Shown here piece after piece: positions 1 through 7,894 of a DNA stretch of 45,669 bases (the first letter of the stretch is position 1; each line of letters starts with the position of its first letter). The DNA comes from Paenibacillus sacheonensis. GTDB lineage: Bacteria > Bacillota > Bacilli > Paenibacillales > Paenibacillaceae. Below the pieces are notes generated by a model. That model was not told the origin of the DNA. It did not search any database and worked only from the letters and a program-made list of their open reading frames with translations. Location: NCBI RefSeq assembly GCF_009909195.1, contig NZ_JAAAMU010000031.1:1-45669 (forward strand), given 5' to 3'. Position numbers and translations under genes: made by a program.

Positions 1-234
1 CCCATCTGCAAGTGACAGCTTGCGCCGTCTTTCCCAGTCTCCCCATGCGAGGTGACTGCGTATCCGGTATTAGCATTCGTTTCCGAATGTTATCCCGGTC
101 TTCCAGGCAGGTTGCCTACGTGTTACTCACCCGTCCGCCGCTAAGCCACTCCCGAAGGAATAACTCCGCTCGACTTGCATGTATTAGGCACGCCGCCAGC
201 GTTCGTCCTGAGCCAGGATCAAACTCTCCATAAA
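1..234 (-). rRNA. 16S ribosomal RNA, 5' end (partial)
   Basis: The reverse complement contains the universal 16S 5' sequence GAGTTTGATCCTGGCTCAG followed by GACGAACGCTGGCGGCGTGCC. Only about the first 230 nucleotides are in the window; the gene continues off the left edge on the minus strand. The mature 5' end is placed near 234 by analogy with other Firmicutes and could be off by a few bases. Confidence 0.98.
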
Positions 235-342
235 AGTGGCCGAAGCCATTGTATGAATTCGCTTGTTAGCTCATTCAAAATACTAGCTTGCGAAACGTTA
301 ATTTCGCGATTTAAGACCTTTTGACAGGTCGCTCATTGTTCA

Positions 343-356
343 GTTTTCAAGGAACA
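343..356 (-). promoter_or_regulatory. rRNA leader boxA-type antitermination motif
   Basis: The minus strand reads TGTTCCTTGAAAAC about 110 nt upstream of the 16S start. This matches the boxA-like element found in Bacillus and Paenibacillus rRNA leaders, where the Nus complex assembles. The call rests on position and motif similarity. Confidence 0.65.
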
Positions 357-397
357 AATTGTTTCGCATTTCTCCCCAGCCTCTCGGCCGGAATTAG

Positions 398-427
398 AAT
401 ATATCATATTTCGAAATCGTTTGGCAA
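398..427 (-). promoter_or_regulatory. rRNA operon promoter, gene-proximal
   Basis: On the minus strand a -35 TTGCCA (422-427) and a -10 TATATT (398-403) are separated by 18 bp. The -10 is followed by CTAATTCCGGCCGAG, a stretch nearly identical to the one after the upstream rRNA promoter. It lies about 165 nt before the 16S 5' end. Confidence 0.75.
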
Positions 428-493
428 GCTTTATTTTCAAACTTGTTTCGATTTCGATCACCGTTTCGACGTGTCCGTCTCGGTCGGAATTAG

Positions 494-523
494 AATATAC
501 CATGTTGGCGGATTGACTTGCAA
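494..523 (-). promoter_or_regulatory. rRNA operon promoter, gene-distal
   Basis: On the minus strand a -35 TTGCAA (518-523) and a -10 TATATT (494-499) are separated by 18 bp. The -10 and the following bases (CTAATTCCGACCGAG) repeat those of the proximal promoter 96 bp away. Tandem promoters are usual for rRNA operons in Firmicutes. Confidence 0.75.
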
Positions 524-587
524 GTTGTAAAATTTGACATATTTCTTATGCGTCTATATGGTAAGAGTCTTCTTCTGCCTCTGAATC

Positions 588-619
588 AAAAAGCAAGCTT
601 CCCGGACATCCGGAAAGCT
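588..619 (-). terminator. Rho-independent terminator after the solute-binding protein gene
   Basis: On the minus strand AGCTTTCCGG, loop ATGT and CCGGGAAGCT form a 10-bp stem (one G:T pair), followed by TGCTTTTTG. It begins 10 nt after the stop codon of the 630-2252 gene and separates that operon from the rRNA promoters. Confidence 0.85.
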
Positions 620-629
620 CGCGCGTGTT

Positions 630-2252
630 CTACTGTTTCGCCAGGAACGCATCGATTTGCGTTTGCAATTCGGCTTGAATCTTATCGACGCCTGCCGCTG
701 CCAGCTGCTTATTCAAATCTACGACGCCTTTATCGATGTCTTTGATCACGCCGTATTCCAGCGGAATCGCATAACGGAGCATCACGTTGCCGACGTTCGC
801 GATTTCGGTTTTCACTTTGCTGTTGTCGAATACGAACGTCTCCAGCGGATAGTGGTACACGTTCGCTTCCCAGCCCTTCGCCAGGTCGGATGCTTCCGTC
901 GGGAAGGCTTCGTTCTGAAGGTTCAGCGGCGAGTTGAAGTTCCAGTTCGAGAACCCCGTGAAGTTCGGATTCTTGTCGAGCGCCTTGTATTTGTCGTCGC
1001 CCACCGGTTCGTAGTGCACGCCGTTGATGCCGTACATCATCAAGTCGTGCAGCTCTTTATCGTTTTGCATGAGATCGATAAACATCATGGAGCGCTCGAC
1101 GTTTTTGGAATTCGCATGAATCGACGTCCCGTTCTGCGTCGAGATCGCGACCGATTTTTTCTTGCCTTGGTTAATATCGGCCAGCGCGACTTCATAAGGA
1201 GAGTTTTCCTGGCGCATCAACGCCATAAGGGCCCCAAGCGTTCCGTTGTTGTGCGTAATCGATGCCGTCTTGCCGGCTTTGAAGTCCGCCTGATGGTCGT
1301 TCTTGCTGTTCAGCACGTTCTTCGACCAGGCATTGTGATCCGCGAGGTCTTTATAGTAGACGAGCAGATCCTTGAACTCCTGCGTCTGGTAGACGTTAAA
1401 CACTTTCCCTTGCGCGTCCGATAGCTTGAACGCAAACGGGAGGTCCAGGTCGAACATGTTCCACTCGTTCTGCTGCTTCAGCAAGACGCGGTCCAGGTTG
1501 TGATATTTCCAATCTCCCGTTTCCGGCGTGAAGGGCGTAATGCCTTTCTCGTTCTGCGCGACCGTCTTCAAATACGTTGCATACGCTTCGGGGCTGTCGA
1601 TGGCAGGGAGGTTGTATTTCTTGCGCAAATCCTCGCGATACAAAATAAGCTTCTCTACGGATTCCCCGTTATTCTGCGGAACCATGTACAGCTTGCCGCT
1701 CACTTTCGCTTGATCCCAGCTTACCTTCGGCATGGCTGCCCATGTTTTCGGCATATATTTGGCAAGCATCTCGTCCGTCAATTCCAAGAATCCGCCCTTG
1801 AGCGCCTGGTCGTTGTAGCCGGCCCAGTTCGCCGAGTAGATCAGATCGAAATCTTCGTCCGCCGCCAGCTTAAGCGGGTATTTCTGCGCCCATTCCGACC
1901 AGTCCAGAAACTCGCCCTCGACCGTCGCGTTGATCTTTTCCTTCAGCTTCTTATTGATCTCGGCGAAAACGGAATCATAGTCGACAGGCTTAGGGCCAAC
2001 GAAGACCATTTTCAGCTTCACTTCTTTGGATGTATCGAGGCCTGCGTCCGCGGTGCCTGCGGCGTTCCCGGCGTTCGCGGCGCCGTTTCCTTCGTTATCC
2101 GCCTTCGCTGCGTTGTCGGTCTTCGTTGCATTGTCTGCAGCGTCGGCAGGCGCATTGGCATTCTTGTTTTCGTTGCTGCCGCATGCGCTCAACACCATGA
2201 CGAAGGTTAAAACGAGCGTAAGCATCATCATCCATCTGGTTCTCTTCAGCAT
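630..2252 (-). CDS. Extracellular carbohydrate-binding lipoprotein (LplA-like)
   Basis: This 540-residue protein is the surface receptor of a carbohydrate ABC importer. It has a lipoprotein signal: residues 1-23 form a charged then hydrophobic segment ending LSAC, with Cys24 as the lipidation site. An Ala/Asn/Asp-rich linker follows (about 25-70), then a large solute-binding domain of the LplA type common in Paenibacillus. The start has an AGGGGGAAGG ribosome site. It is the last gene of a module with two permeases just upstream (3232-4152 and 2308-3189) and a YesM/YesN-type two-component pair before those. A hairpin precedes it and a terminator follows. The ligand is not evident; an oligosaccharide is inferred from the regulators and the nearby WbsX-like protein. 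Confidence 0.9.
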   Translation of the reverse strand: MLKRTRWMMMLTLVLTFVMVLSACGSNENKNANAPADAADNATKTDNAAKADNEGNGAANAGNAAGTADAGLDTSKEVKLKMVFVGPKPVDYDSVFAEINKKLKEKINATVEGEFLDWSEWAQKYPLKLAADEDFDLIYSANWAGYNDQALKGGFLELTDEMLAKYMPKTWAAMPKVSWDQAKVSGKLYMVPQNNGESVEKLILYREDLRKKYNLPAIDSPEAYATYLKTVAQNEKGITPFTPETGDWKYHNLDRVLLKQQNEWNMFDLDLPFAFKLSDAQGKVFNVYQTQEFKDLLVYYKDLADHNAWSKNVLNSKNDHQADFKAGKTASITHNNGTLGALMALMRQENSPYEVALADINQGKKKSVAISTQNGTSIHANSKNVERSMMFIDLMQNDKELHDLMMYGINGVHYEPVGDDKYKALDKNPNFTGFSNWNFNSPLNLQNEAFPTEASDLAKGWEANVYHYPLETFVFDNSKVKTEIANVGNVMLRYAIPLEYGVIKDIDKGVVDLNKQLAAAGVDKIQAELQTQIDAFLAKQ

Positions 2253-2289
2253 TTCGAGCCTTCCCCCTAGGTAATGGAATGTATCGATA

Positions 2290-2308
2290 AACCGGGCAGG
2301 CCCGGGTT
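2290..2308 (-). other. Intercistronic stem-loop between permease and solute-binding protein genes
   Basis: AACCGGG, loop CAGG and CCCGGGTT form a perfect stem directly after the permease stop codon, with no T-run. Such hairpins between importer genes typically act as mRNA-stability elements that raise the level of the binding protein. That role is inferred. Confidence 0.5.
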
Positions 2309-3189
2309 CACCCTTTCACGGCGCCGATCGTCAGCCCTTGCACGAAATATCGCTGAACGAACGGATAGGCTAACAGAATCGGGCCGGTAGCCACGACCGT
2401 CATCGCCATCTTCAAGCTCTCGGTCGGAATCGACGTGGTTACGACCGCTCCCGCGCCCATCATCGCTTTTCGCATGCCGTCCATATTGCCGAGCATTTTG
2501 TACAAGTAGTATTGCAGCGGCATCAGCTTGTCGTCGGAAACGAAGAGCAGCGCGTTATACCAGTCGTTCCAGTAGGCCAGGGCAAGGAACAATCCGATCG
2601 TGGCGAGCGCCGGCTTGGACAGCGGCAGGATGAGGCGGGCGTAAATCAGGAAATCGCCGGCGCCGTCGATCTTGGCCGATTCGACGATCGCTTCCGGAAT
2701 GCTGCCCATGAACGACTTCATGACGATGATGTAGAAAACGTTGAGCACCATCGGAATCACCAGGGCCAGCGGGGTGTCTTTGAGATGAAGATAATTCACG
2801 ATCAGCAGGTACCACGGAACTAGTCCACCGCTGAACAGCGTCGTAAAGAAGAAGAAGAACGAGAATTGATTGCGCCACTTGAAGTCCTTTCTGGACAGCG
2901 CATAAGCGGTCATCGAAGTCAGAAACAAGCCGAGCAGCGTGCCCGCTAACGTCACGCCTATGGTCACCGTATACGCGTGGATCATCTCGTCGGGATACTT
3001 GAACAAGATGCTGTAGGCTTCCGTGGAAAACGCCGTCGGCAGGAATTGATAGCCGTCCAACGTGATTTTGGTTTCTTCCGTAAGGGATGACGATACGACA
3101 AGCACAAACGGAATGACGCATAGAATCGCGAGAAGAACGACATACACATAACCGATACCCGCGAACAGTTTACGATCGAGCTGCTTCAT
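2308..3189 (-). CDS. Carbohydrate ABC transporter permease (LplC-like)
   Basis: This 293-residue integral membrane protein is of normal length for the family (about 290-300). It has a first membrane segment at about 13-33, several more between 70 and 200, and the cytoplasmic EAA loop at 166-180 (EAIVESAKIDGAGDF) that docks the ATPase. The C-terminal GAVKG ending is typical of this permease type. It pairs with the 3232-4152 permease 42 nt upstream and feeds the lipoprotein at 630-2252. No ATPase gene is near, so a shared MsmX-type ATPase encoded elsewhere is expected. The substrate is unknown. Confidence 0.93.
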   Translation of the reverse strand: MKQLDRKLFAGIGYVYVVLLAILCVIPFVLVVSSSLTEETKITLDGYQFLPTAFSTEAYSILFKYPDEMIHAYTVTIGVTLAGTLLGLFLTSMTAYALSRKDFKWRNQFSFFFFFTTLFSGGLVPWYLLIVNYLHLKDTPLALVIPMVLNVFYIIVMKSFMGSIPEAIVESAKIDGAGDFLIYARLILPLSKPALATIGLFLALAYWNDWYNALLFVSDDKLMPLQYYLYKMLGNMDGMRKAMMGAGAVVTTSIPTESLKMAMTVVATGPILLAYPFVQRYFVQGLTIGAVKG

Positions 3190-3231
3190 ACCGTGACCTC
3201 CATTATGGGAACTCCTGAATCCTTGCGAGCC

Positions 3232-4152
3232 TTAAAACAACGCGCGGTCCTTGTCGTATCGGCGAACCGAGTAGTTCACGGCCATGATCGTCGCGAAGCC
3301 AAGCACGGACTGGAACATCCCGGCCGCGGCGGACATGCCGATATCATTCGACGTGATAAGCGATCTGAATACGAACGTGTCAATGACATCCGTCGCCGAG
3401 AATAACAGGCCGTTATTGCCGATCATGTTGTAGAACATCCCGAAATCGCCCCGGAAAATGTTCCCGACCGCCAGCAGCACCAGAATGATCACCGTGGGAT
3501 ACAGGTTGGGTATCGTCACCTTCGCGACTCGTTGGAATATGTTGGCGCCGTCGATTTCCGCCGCTTCGTACATCTCGGTATCAATGCCCGCGATCGCGGC
3601 GAGGTACATGACCGTTCCGTACCCGAGACCTTTCCAAGCGGAGACGAGGACGAGAATATACGGCCAATAGGCAGGCGTATTGTAAATATCGACCGGCTCG
3701 AGTCCGAGGCCCCGGAGCAGCGCGTTCACGGTGCCGATATCGTAATTCAAGAGGTTATAGGCGATCGCGCCGACAACGACCCACGAGATGAAGTAAGGCA
3801 GAAACATCGCCGATTGGGCGATTTTGCGGAACCACTTGCCGCCGACCTCGAACAAGACGATCGCCGCCGCGATTTGCAGCGCATTATTGACGACGATGAA
3901 CGCGATATTATACAACGCCGTGTTTCTCGTTACGCGCCAGGCATCCCCCGATTCGAAGAAAAAGCGGAAGTTGTCGAGCCCGTTCCAAGCGCTCCCGAAT
4001 ATGCCTCCGGCGTAGTCGTAATGCTTGAACGCGATAATAATGCCGGCCATCGGGATATAAGCGAACAGGACATAAAACAGGACCGCCGGCGTCAGCATGA
4101 GCAGGATGACCCTATACCTTTTCAAATCGTTCCAAAACGGATGTCTATTCAT
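3232..4152 (-). CDS. Carbohydrate ABC transporter permease (LplB-like)
   Basis: This 306-residue protein has six predicted membrane segments, the first at about 14-36. The N-terminal region contains YIPMAGIIIAFKHY, characteristic of LplB/YtcP-partner permeases, and the EAA loop lies at about 194-206 (EMYEAAEIDGANI). It is the first gene of the transporter part of the module and has its own promoter at 4183-4211, so it can be expressed separately from the regulators upstream. With the 2308-3189 protein it forms the membrane channel of the importer. Confidence 0.93.
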   Translation of the reverse strand: MNRHPFWNDLKRYRVILLMLTPAVLFYVLFAYIPMAGIIIAFKHYDYAGGIFGSAWNGLDNFRFFFESGDAWRVTRNTALYNIAFIVVNNALQIAAAIVLFEVGGKWFRKIAQSAMFLPYFISWVVVGAIAYNLLNYDIGTVNALLRGLGLEPVDIYNTPAYWPYILVLVSAWKGLGYGTVMYLAAIAGIDTEMYEAAEIDGANIFQRVAKVTIPNLYPTVIILVLLAVGNIFRGDFGMFYNMIGNNGLLFSATDVIDTFVFRSLITSNDIGMSAAAGMFQSVLGFATIMAVNYSVRRYDKDRALF

Positions 4153-4182
4153 CTGGGATCGCCTCTCTTCTCTATATCTCTC

Positions 4183-4211
4183 ATTATAAAAGGCAGGCTG
4201 CGGCGAGGTAA
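4183..4211 (-). promoter_or_regulatory. Promoter of the first transporter operon
   Basis: On the minus strand a consensus -10 TATAAT (4183-4188) lies 17 bp from a poor -35 TTACCT (4206-4211). A good -10 with a weak -35 is typical of an activator-dependent promoter. It sits about 30 nt upstream of the permease start and next to the direct repeats at 4211-4251. Confidence 0.6.
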
Positions 4212-4251
4212 TTCAGCGATTCAACTAAACCTAATACTAATTCAACGATTC
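4211..4251 (-). promoter_or_regulatory. Direct repeats, candidate AraC-type regulator binding site
   Basis: Two copies of ATTCArCGATTC (plus-strand reading, 4211-4222 and 4240-4251, one mismatch) lie 29 bp apart, just upstream of the -35 of the transporter promoter. AraC/YesN-type regulators bind direct repeats abutting the -35. The regulator gene is immediately upstream, so it is the obvious candidate. This is inferred. Confidence 0.45.
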
Positions 4252-4258
4252 CGCGCAA

Positions 4259-4297
4259 TAAAAGAAGCCCATGTTCTCCGTTCAGAACATGAGCCCC
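4259..4297 (-). terminator. Likely terminator after the AraC-type response regulator
   Basis: CATGTTCT, loop and AGAACATG form an 8-bp stem starting about 15 nt after the regulator stop codon. In the minus direction it is followed by a T-rich stretch (CTTCTTTTATTG) interrupted by C. It may attenuate rather than fully stop transcription into the permease operon. Confidence 0.5.
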
Positions 4298-4311
4298 GCA
4301 AATAAATGCAT

Positions 4312-5886
4312 TTAAATCTTGTTTCTCTTCCGGTACTCGCCGGGCGACATGCCCATATGCTGCTTGAACTGCCGATTGAAATAGATAATGTTCTTGTAGC
4401 CCGCTTGCTCCGCGATCTCGTATACCTTCTTCGTCGGATCGCCGAGCAGCTCGCATACCCGCTTCATCCGCAGCTCATTGAGAAAATCGCTGAACAGGCT
4501 GTTGGTCTCGGCCTTGAACAGCTGACCGAGATAGTTGGGCGTAAAGTCGAAATGCGCGGCGATTTCGTTCAGCGTGATTTTGTGCTCCAATCGTTCTTTC
4601 ACGTATTCCGTGATCGCATCGATCAGCTTCCGCTTCTGCCGCTGCCGCTTCAGGTACAGCAGCTCCGACAGCTCGAAGAACCTTCTTCTCAGCCACGAGA
4701 GAATATCGTGCATCGTCTCGAACTGGAACAGCACGAACGGTTGATGGGAATCCCAGTTCAAGATGTCGTACAAATGCTCGTTCATTTGCCGCAGGTCCGC
4801 ATGAAGCTTCGAGGTCATGCGAATGATGATCTCGTAGATGTCGTTCTTCCGGGAGACCAGGCCTTGCCCGGCAAACAGCTGCAGCAAGCAATCATCGATA
4901 GTCGTCAGGTCGTAGTCGAGCATGGCCTTAAGCATCCTGTCGACGACTTCCTCGACGTCCGAAGCGATTTTCTCTTGGGGATGCCACTCCGAGGCATCTT
5001 GAATGAGCCGATTCTTCCCTACGATCCATTTGATGCTCAGCGCGGCCTGCGCCTGACGGTAAGAGTCGTGCAGCTTGTCGAGCTCGGTCGCGTACATCCC
5101 GCTGCCGATCGTAAGCGAGAAGGAGAACGCCTGATTGAACGCCCCGATCAGCTCTTCAAGCAAGGGCGCGAAATAGGGCTCCTGAACGGCAGCCAAGACG
5201 ACGAATCGATAGTCGTAGGTCGTGATGACCATACCCGCATGACGATCGTGGGCAAATGTCCGAATAAACTGACTGGCGCGGGCGGTCCATATCCGCTGCT
5301 CTTCCTGCGTCCAGGACTGGATCTTCCACGCCATGTCGTCGATCTCGATGACGGCGACCGCCGAACCGCTCTGCAAATACGGTGCGAGGAAACCCTGAAT
5401 ATGCTTCTCGGCATGCCCGGGAGCGGCCTCGTTAAACCAGCGCAGCAGCAGCTCCTGATTAACGAGCGTAAGCGTCTCCGACAAGGAGATATGCTGCTTG
5501 CGCTCCTGCTCGATCTTATCGCAGAGCTCGGTCAGCATTCGGTTCAGCTCTCCGTTATTGACGGGCTTCAGCAAATACCCCGACGCGTTCAACTGAATCG
5601 CCTCTTGGGCATAGTGGAAATCCTGGAGGCCGCTAATAAAGAGAATATGGACCTCGGGATTCATCTCCTTCGCTTTTCGCGCGAATTCCATGCCCGACAT
5701 AATCGGCATTCGGATATCGGAGAGAATGATGTCGATCCGATGCTGCTCCATCATTTTCAATGCGGCGAATCCGCTCGCTGCCGTTCGCACGCTATGCAAG
5801 GGCAAATGCCCGCTGCCTGCCACTCGGCGCCTCAACCATTCCAAATCGACGGCTTCGTCGTCCACCAACAGAACGTTAATCTCCAT
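4312..5886 (-). CDS. AraC-family response regulator (YesN type)
   Basis: This 524-residue transcription factor has an N-terminal receiver domain (about 1-120) with the acidic pair Asp9-Asp10, phospho-acceptor Asp57 in LSDIRMP, and the conserved Lys in YLLKPV. A long middle region (about 130-410) of unassigned fold follows. The C-terminal AraC helix-turn-helix pair is at about 420-520 and contains the FNRQFKQHMGMSPGEYRK signature. It starts 12 nt after its kinase gene (5899-7635), so the two are co-transcribed. It probably activates the adjacent transporter operon through the repeats at 4211-4251. Confidence 0.93.
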   Translation of the reverse strand: MEINVLLVDDEAVDLEWLRRRVAGSGHLPLHSVRTAASGFAALKMMEQHRIDIILSDIRMPIMSGMEFARKAKEMNPEVHILFISGLQDFHYAQEAIQLNASGYLLKPVNNGELNRMLTELCDKIEQERKQHISLSETLTLVNQELLLRWFNEAAPGHAEKHIQGFLAPYLQSGSAVAVIEIDDMAWKIQSWTQEEQRIWTARASQFIRTFAHDRHAGMVITTYDYRFVVLAAVQEPYFAPLLEELIGAFNQAFSFSLTIGSGMYATELDKLHDSYRQAQAALSIKWIVGKNRLIQDASEWHPQEKIASDVEEVVDRMLKAMLDYDLTTIDDCLLQLFAGQGLVSRKNDIYEIIIRMTSKLHADLRQMNEHLYDILNWDSHQPFVLFQFETMHDILSWLRRRFFELSELLYLKRQRQKRKLIDAITEYVKERLEHKITLNEIAAHFDFTPNYLGQLFKAETNSLFSDFLNELRMKRVCELLGDPTKKVYEIAEQAGYKNIIYFNRQFKQHMGMSPGEYRKRNKI

Positions 5887-5898
5887 GTCTAGTTCCCC

Positions 5899-7635
5899 CT
5901 ACGCGCCCTGGACTTCCCGGATCTCTTCATTATCGACCGGCAGGATGATTTGAACGGTCGTTCCCGCGCCGAAATAACTGCCGATCTGAATGCCGAAGTC
6001 ATTGCCGTATCGCAGCTTGATTCGTTCTTCCACGTTCTTCAGCCCGTAGCCGTCCGAACGGAACGTGCTTAACCGCATGTTTCTGATCGTATCCGGGCGC
6101 ATGCCGATTCCGTTATCGATGACTTTGAGCTCGATGCGGTCGCCGAATCGCTTGCCCGTAATAATGATCGCGATCGTCTCCCCGAACCAGGCGTGCTTGA
6201 AGATATTCTCCACGAACGGCTGCAGGATCAGCTTGATGATGGGAACCTGCAGAATCCCAGGGTCGATATCGTAATGCACCTCGAAAGCGTCCGCGTATTT
6301 GACCCGTTGGATTTCCAGATACATCTTCACCTGCTCCAGCTCGTCCTCGAGCGAGATATACACCTGACCTTCGTTCAGCGTCAGCCTGTAAAATTTCGCA
6401 AGGCCCTGCACCATGCTCGTTACCTTCTCCGCTTCCCCCATATTGGCGAGACTGCCGATCGTGGACAGCGTATTATACAGGAAATGCGGGCTGATCTGGG
6501 CTTGAAGCACATCCAGCTCGGCCTGTTTCTTCTGAATGCCCTGCTCGTACACGTTGCGAATCAGTTCCTGGATGCTCGTCGCCATCTGGTTGAACGAATT
6601 GGATATGTAGACGAACTCGTCGTTCCCGGAAAACCCGATTCGTTTATAGAAATTCCCTTCCTGAAACGAGCGGACCAAGTACACGATGCGCTTGATCTTC
6701 TTGCCGGACAGACGGGCCACCAGGAACCCGATAAACGCCATTACCGCGAAGCTGATGGAACAAACGGCCGTGATCGCGAACTGCATCCTGCTCGCGTCTT
6801 TGTACAAATACGTGTGCGGCACCCTTACTTCGATGACGTAGTCGGATAACGGAAGCTCCTCGCTTATGACGAGATACGAGCCTGCTTTCGCTTGTTCGTT
6901 CACCTTGCCCTGTTCGTACATCTTGAGCCCCGAAGCCCTGTCGATCAAACGAAGGTCGATACCCTGCTCGATCGGAAACGAACTGAAATTCCCGAACAGC
7001 TCGTCGATCCTCGCCGTGACGCGAATATAGCCGATGACGGCAGGACCCACATTGGAAGAAACGAGCTTCCGGAAATAGGAGATATTGCTCAGCTCCCGAT
7101 CGGTGTCCGCTTGAAGCCACACGCTGTCTTCGTTGCCCGCCACGATGGACTTGAACCATTCCTGCCCTTCGATAGCCTGCTCGGACAGCACGTAATAATC
7201 GCTTCTGCCGATCGGTTCCGACATCTCGTCGCCAGTGATATCAAGCATCGTCTCATTGAGAGAATAGAGCACCAATCTCAGCTTGTTGCCGTACAGCTGC
7301 AGCGGAGCCTTCATGTAAGGAACGATATCGTCCCTCATCTTGAGCATGTTCTCCAAGGGCTGCCCCCTGAACTGAAGCGCGTTCTGAAAGGTCGTATTCA
7401 GGAACAGCGAATTGGTCATGCGCTCGATCTCGTCGGTCTGGTAATGGATATTGCTCATGGTCTGCTTCAATGCGGTCCGGACGTTCGTCTCCGCCATCTC
7501 CGTCCTGGATTGAATGAGCATCGTGTAGGCGATATAGCCAACCAGCATGTCCGTCAGGAGGACAAGGACGAGATAAGGAATCATCATCTTGTATGTAAAC
7601 GGGATATACTTTTTATTCGGCCGGGACCTGTCCAT
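5899..7635 (-). CDS. Sensor histidine kinase (YesM type)
   Basis: This 578-residue membrane kinase has a membrane segment near residues 15-40, a large extracytoplasmic sensor region, and a second membrane segment at about 285-310. A HAMP-type linker follows, then the His_kinase domain with phospho-acceptor His384 in QISPHFLYNTLSTIG and a C-terminal HATPase_c domain with the N box (LILQPFVENIFKHA) and GIGM. The start chosen is the ATG at 7635, which has AAGGGAG seven bases upstream. In-frame ATGs further upstream lack a usable ribosome site. It partners the regulator at 4312-5886 and presumably senses an extracellular sugar or the loaded binding protein. Confidence 0.92.
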   Translation of the reverse strand: MDRSRPNKKYIPFTYKMMIPYLVLVLLTDMLVGYIAYTMLIQSRTEMAETNVRTALKQTMSNIHYQTDEIERMTNSLFLNTTFQNALQFRGQPLENMLKMRDDIVPYMKAPLQLYGNKLRLVLYSLNETMLDITGDEMSEPIGRSDYYVLSEQAIEGQEWFKSIVAGNEDSVWLQADTDRELSNISYFRKLVSSNVGPAVIGYIRVTARIDELFGNFSSFPIEQGIDLRLIDRASGLKMYEQGKVNEQAKAGSYLVISEELPLSDYVIEVRVPHTYLYKDASRMQFAITAVCSISFAVMAFIGFLVARLSGKKIKRIVYLVRSFQEGNFYKRIGFSGNDEFVYISNSFNQMATSIQELIRNVYEQGIQKKQAELDVLQAQISPHFLYNTLSTIGSLANMGEAEKVTSMVQGLAKFYRLTLNEGQVYISLEDELEQVKMYLEIQRVKYADAFEVHYDIDPGILQVPIIKLILQPFVENIFKHAWFGETIAIIITGKRFGDRIELKVIDNGIGMRPDTIRNMRLSTFRSDGYGLKNVEERIKLRYGNDFGIQIGSYFGAGTTVQIILPVDNEEIREVQGA

Positions 7636-7690
7636 GCGCATTCTCCCTTGCGTCGGTGTAGGCGATAGCGGCTGTCCGCCAGTCTCATCC

Positions 7691-7719
7691 ATTCTACAAT
7701 GAGATGAAAGCGGTTACTA
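7691..7719 (-). promoter_or_regulatory. Promoter of the kinase-regulator operon overlapped by a cre site
   Basis: On the minus strand a -10 TAGAAT (7691-7696) lies 17 bp from a poor -35. The segment 7705-7718 reads TGAAAGCGGTTACT on the plus strand and matches the CcpA operator consensus TGWAANCGNTNWCA at all but the last position. A cre site over the -35 would give catabolite repression of the sugar-sensing pair. Binding itself is not shown. Confidence 0.6.
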
Positions 7720-7750
7720 GCGTTTGCGTCTTGGAAAACCCGCCCTGCAC

Positions 7751-7832
7751 GAAAAAGGCCCCGAGGGATAGACGATTGGTTTGCGCGTACAACCGAGGTT
7801 GTACATGCAGCATTCGTCTGGATAACCCTCGG
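7751..7832 (-). terminator. Terminator of the second uptake operon, containing a dispersed hairpin repeat
   Basis: On the minus strand CCGAGGG and CCCTCGG form an outer stem that runs into GGCCTTTTTC, so transcription from the 7895-9010 gene should end here. Nested inside are AGACGA/TCGTCT arms and an almost perfect inner palindrome (GTACAACCGAGGTTGTAC). The inner part is a copy of a repeat also found near 40100, listed separately. Confidence 0.8.
7770..7819 (+). repeat. Dispersed intergenic hairpin repeat, copy 1
   Basis: This 50-nt unit reads GACGATTGGTTTGCG, then a variable stem-loop, then CAGCATTCGTC. The same flanks occur in the copies at 40084-40128 and 40134-40174 on the opposite strand, although the internal stem sequence differs. 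The outer arms GACGA/TCGTC are complementary, so the whole unit folds back on itself. The family resembles REP-type elements in layout; I do not recognise it. Confidence 0.7.
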
Positions 7833-7894
7833 AACCGTTCATGATCAAGCTTTAAGATACTGCATTATTCTATTCCATCGGATGCTTTGCCCCA

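Noticed and set aside
4306..5892. Long plus-strand open frame of 528 codons opposite the AraC-type regulator
   Set aside because: It mirrors the regulator gene, has no ribosome site, and its composition (Arg/Leu/Val/His-rich) is that of an antisense shadow in GC-rich DNA.
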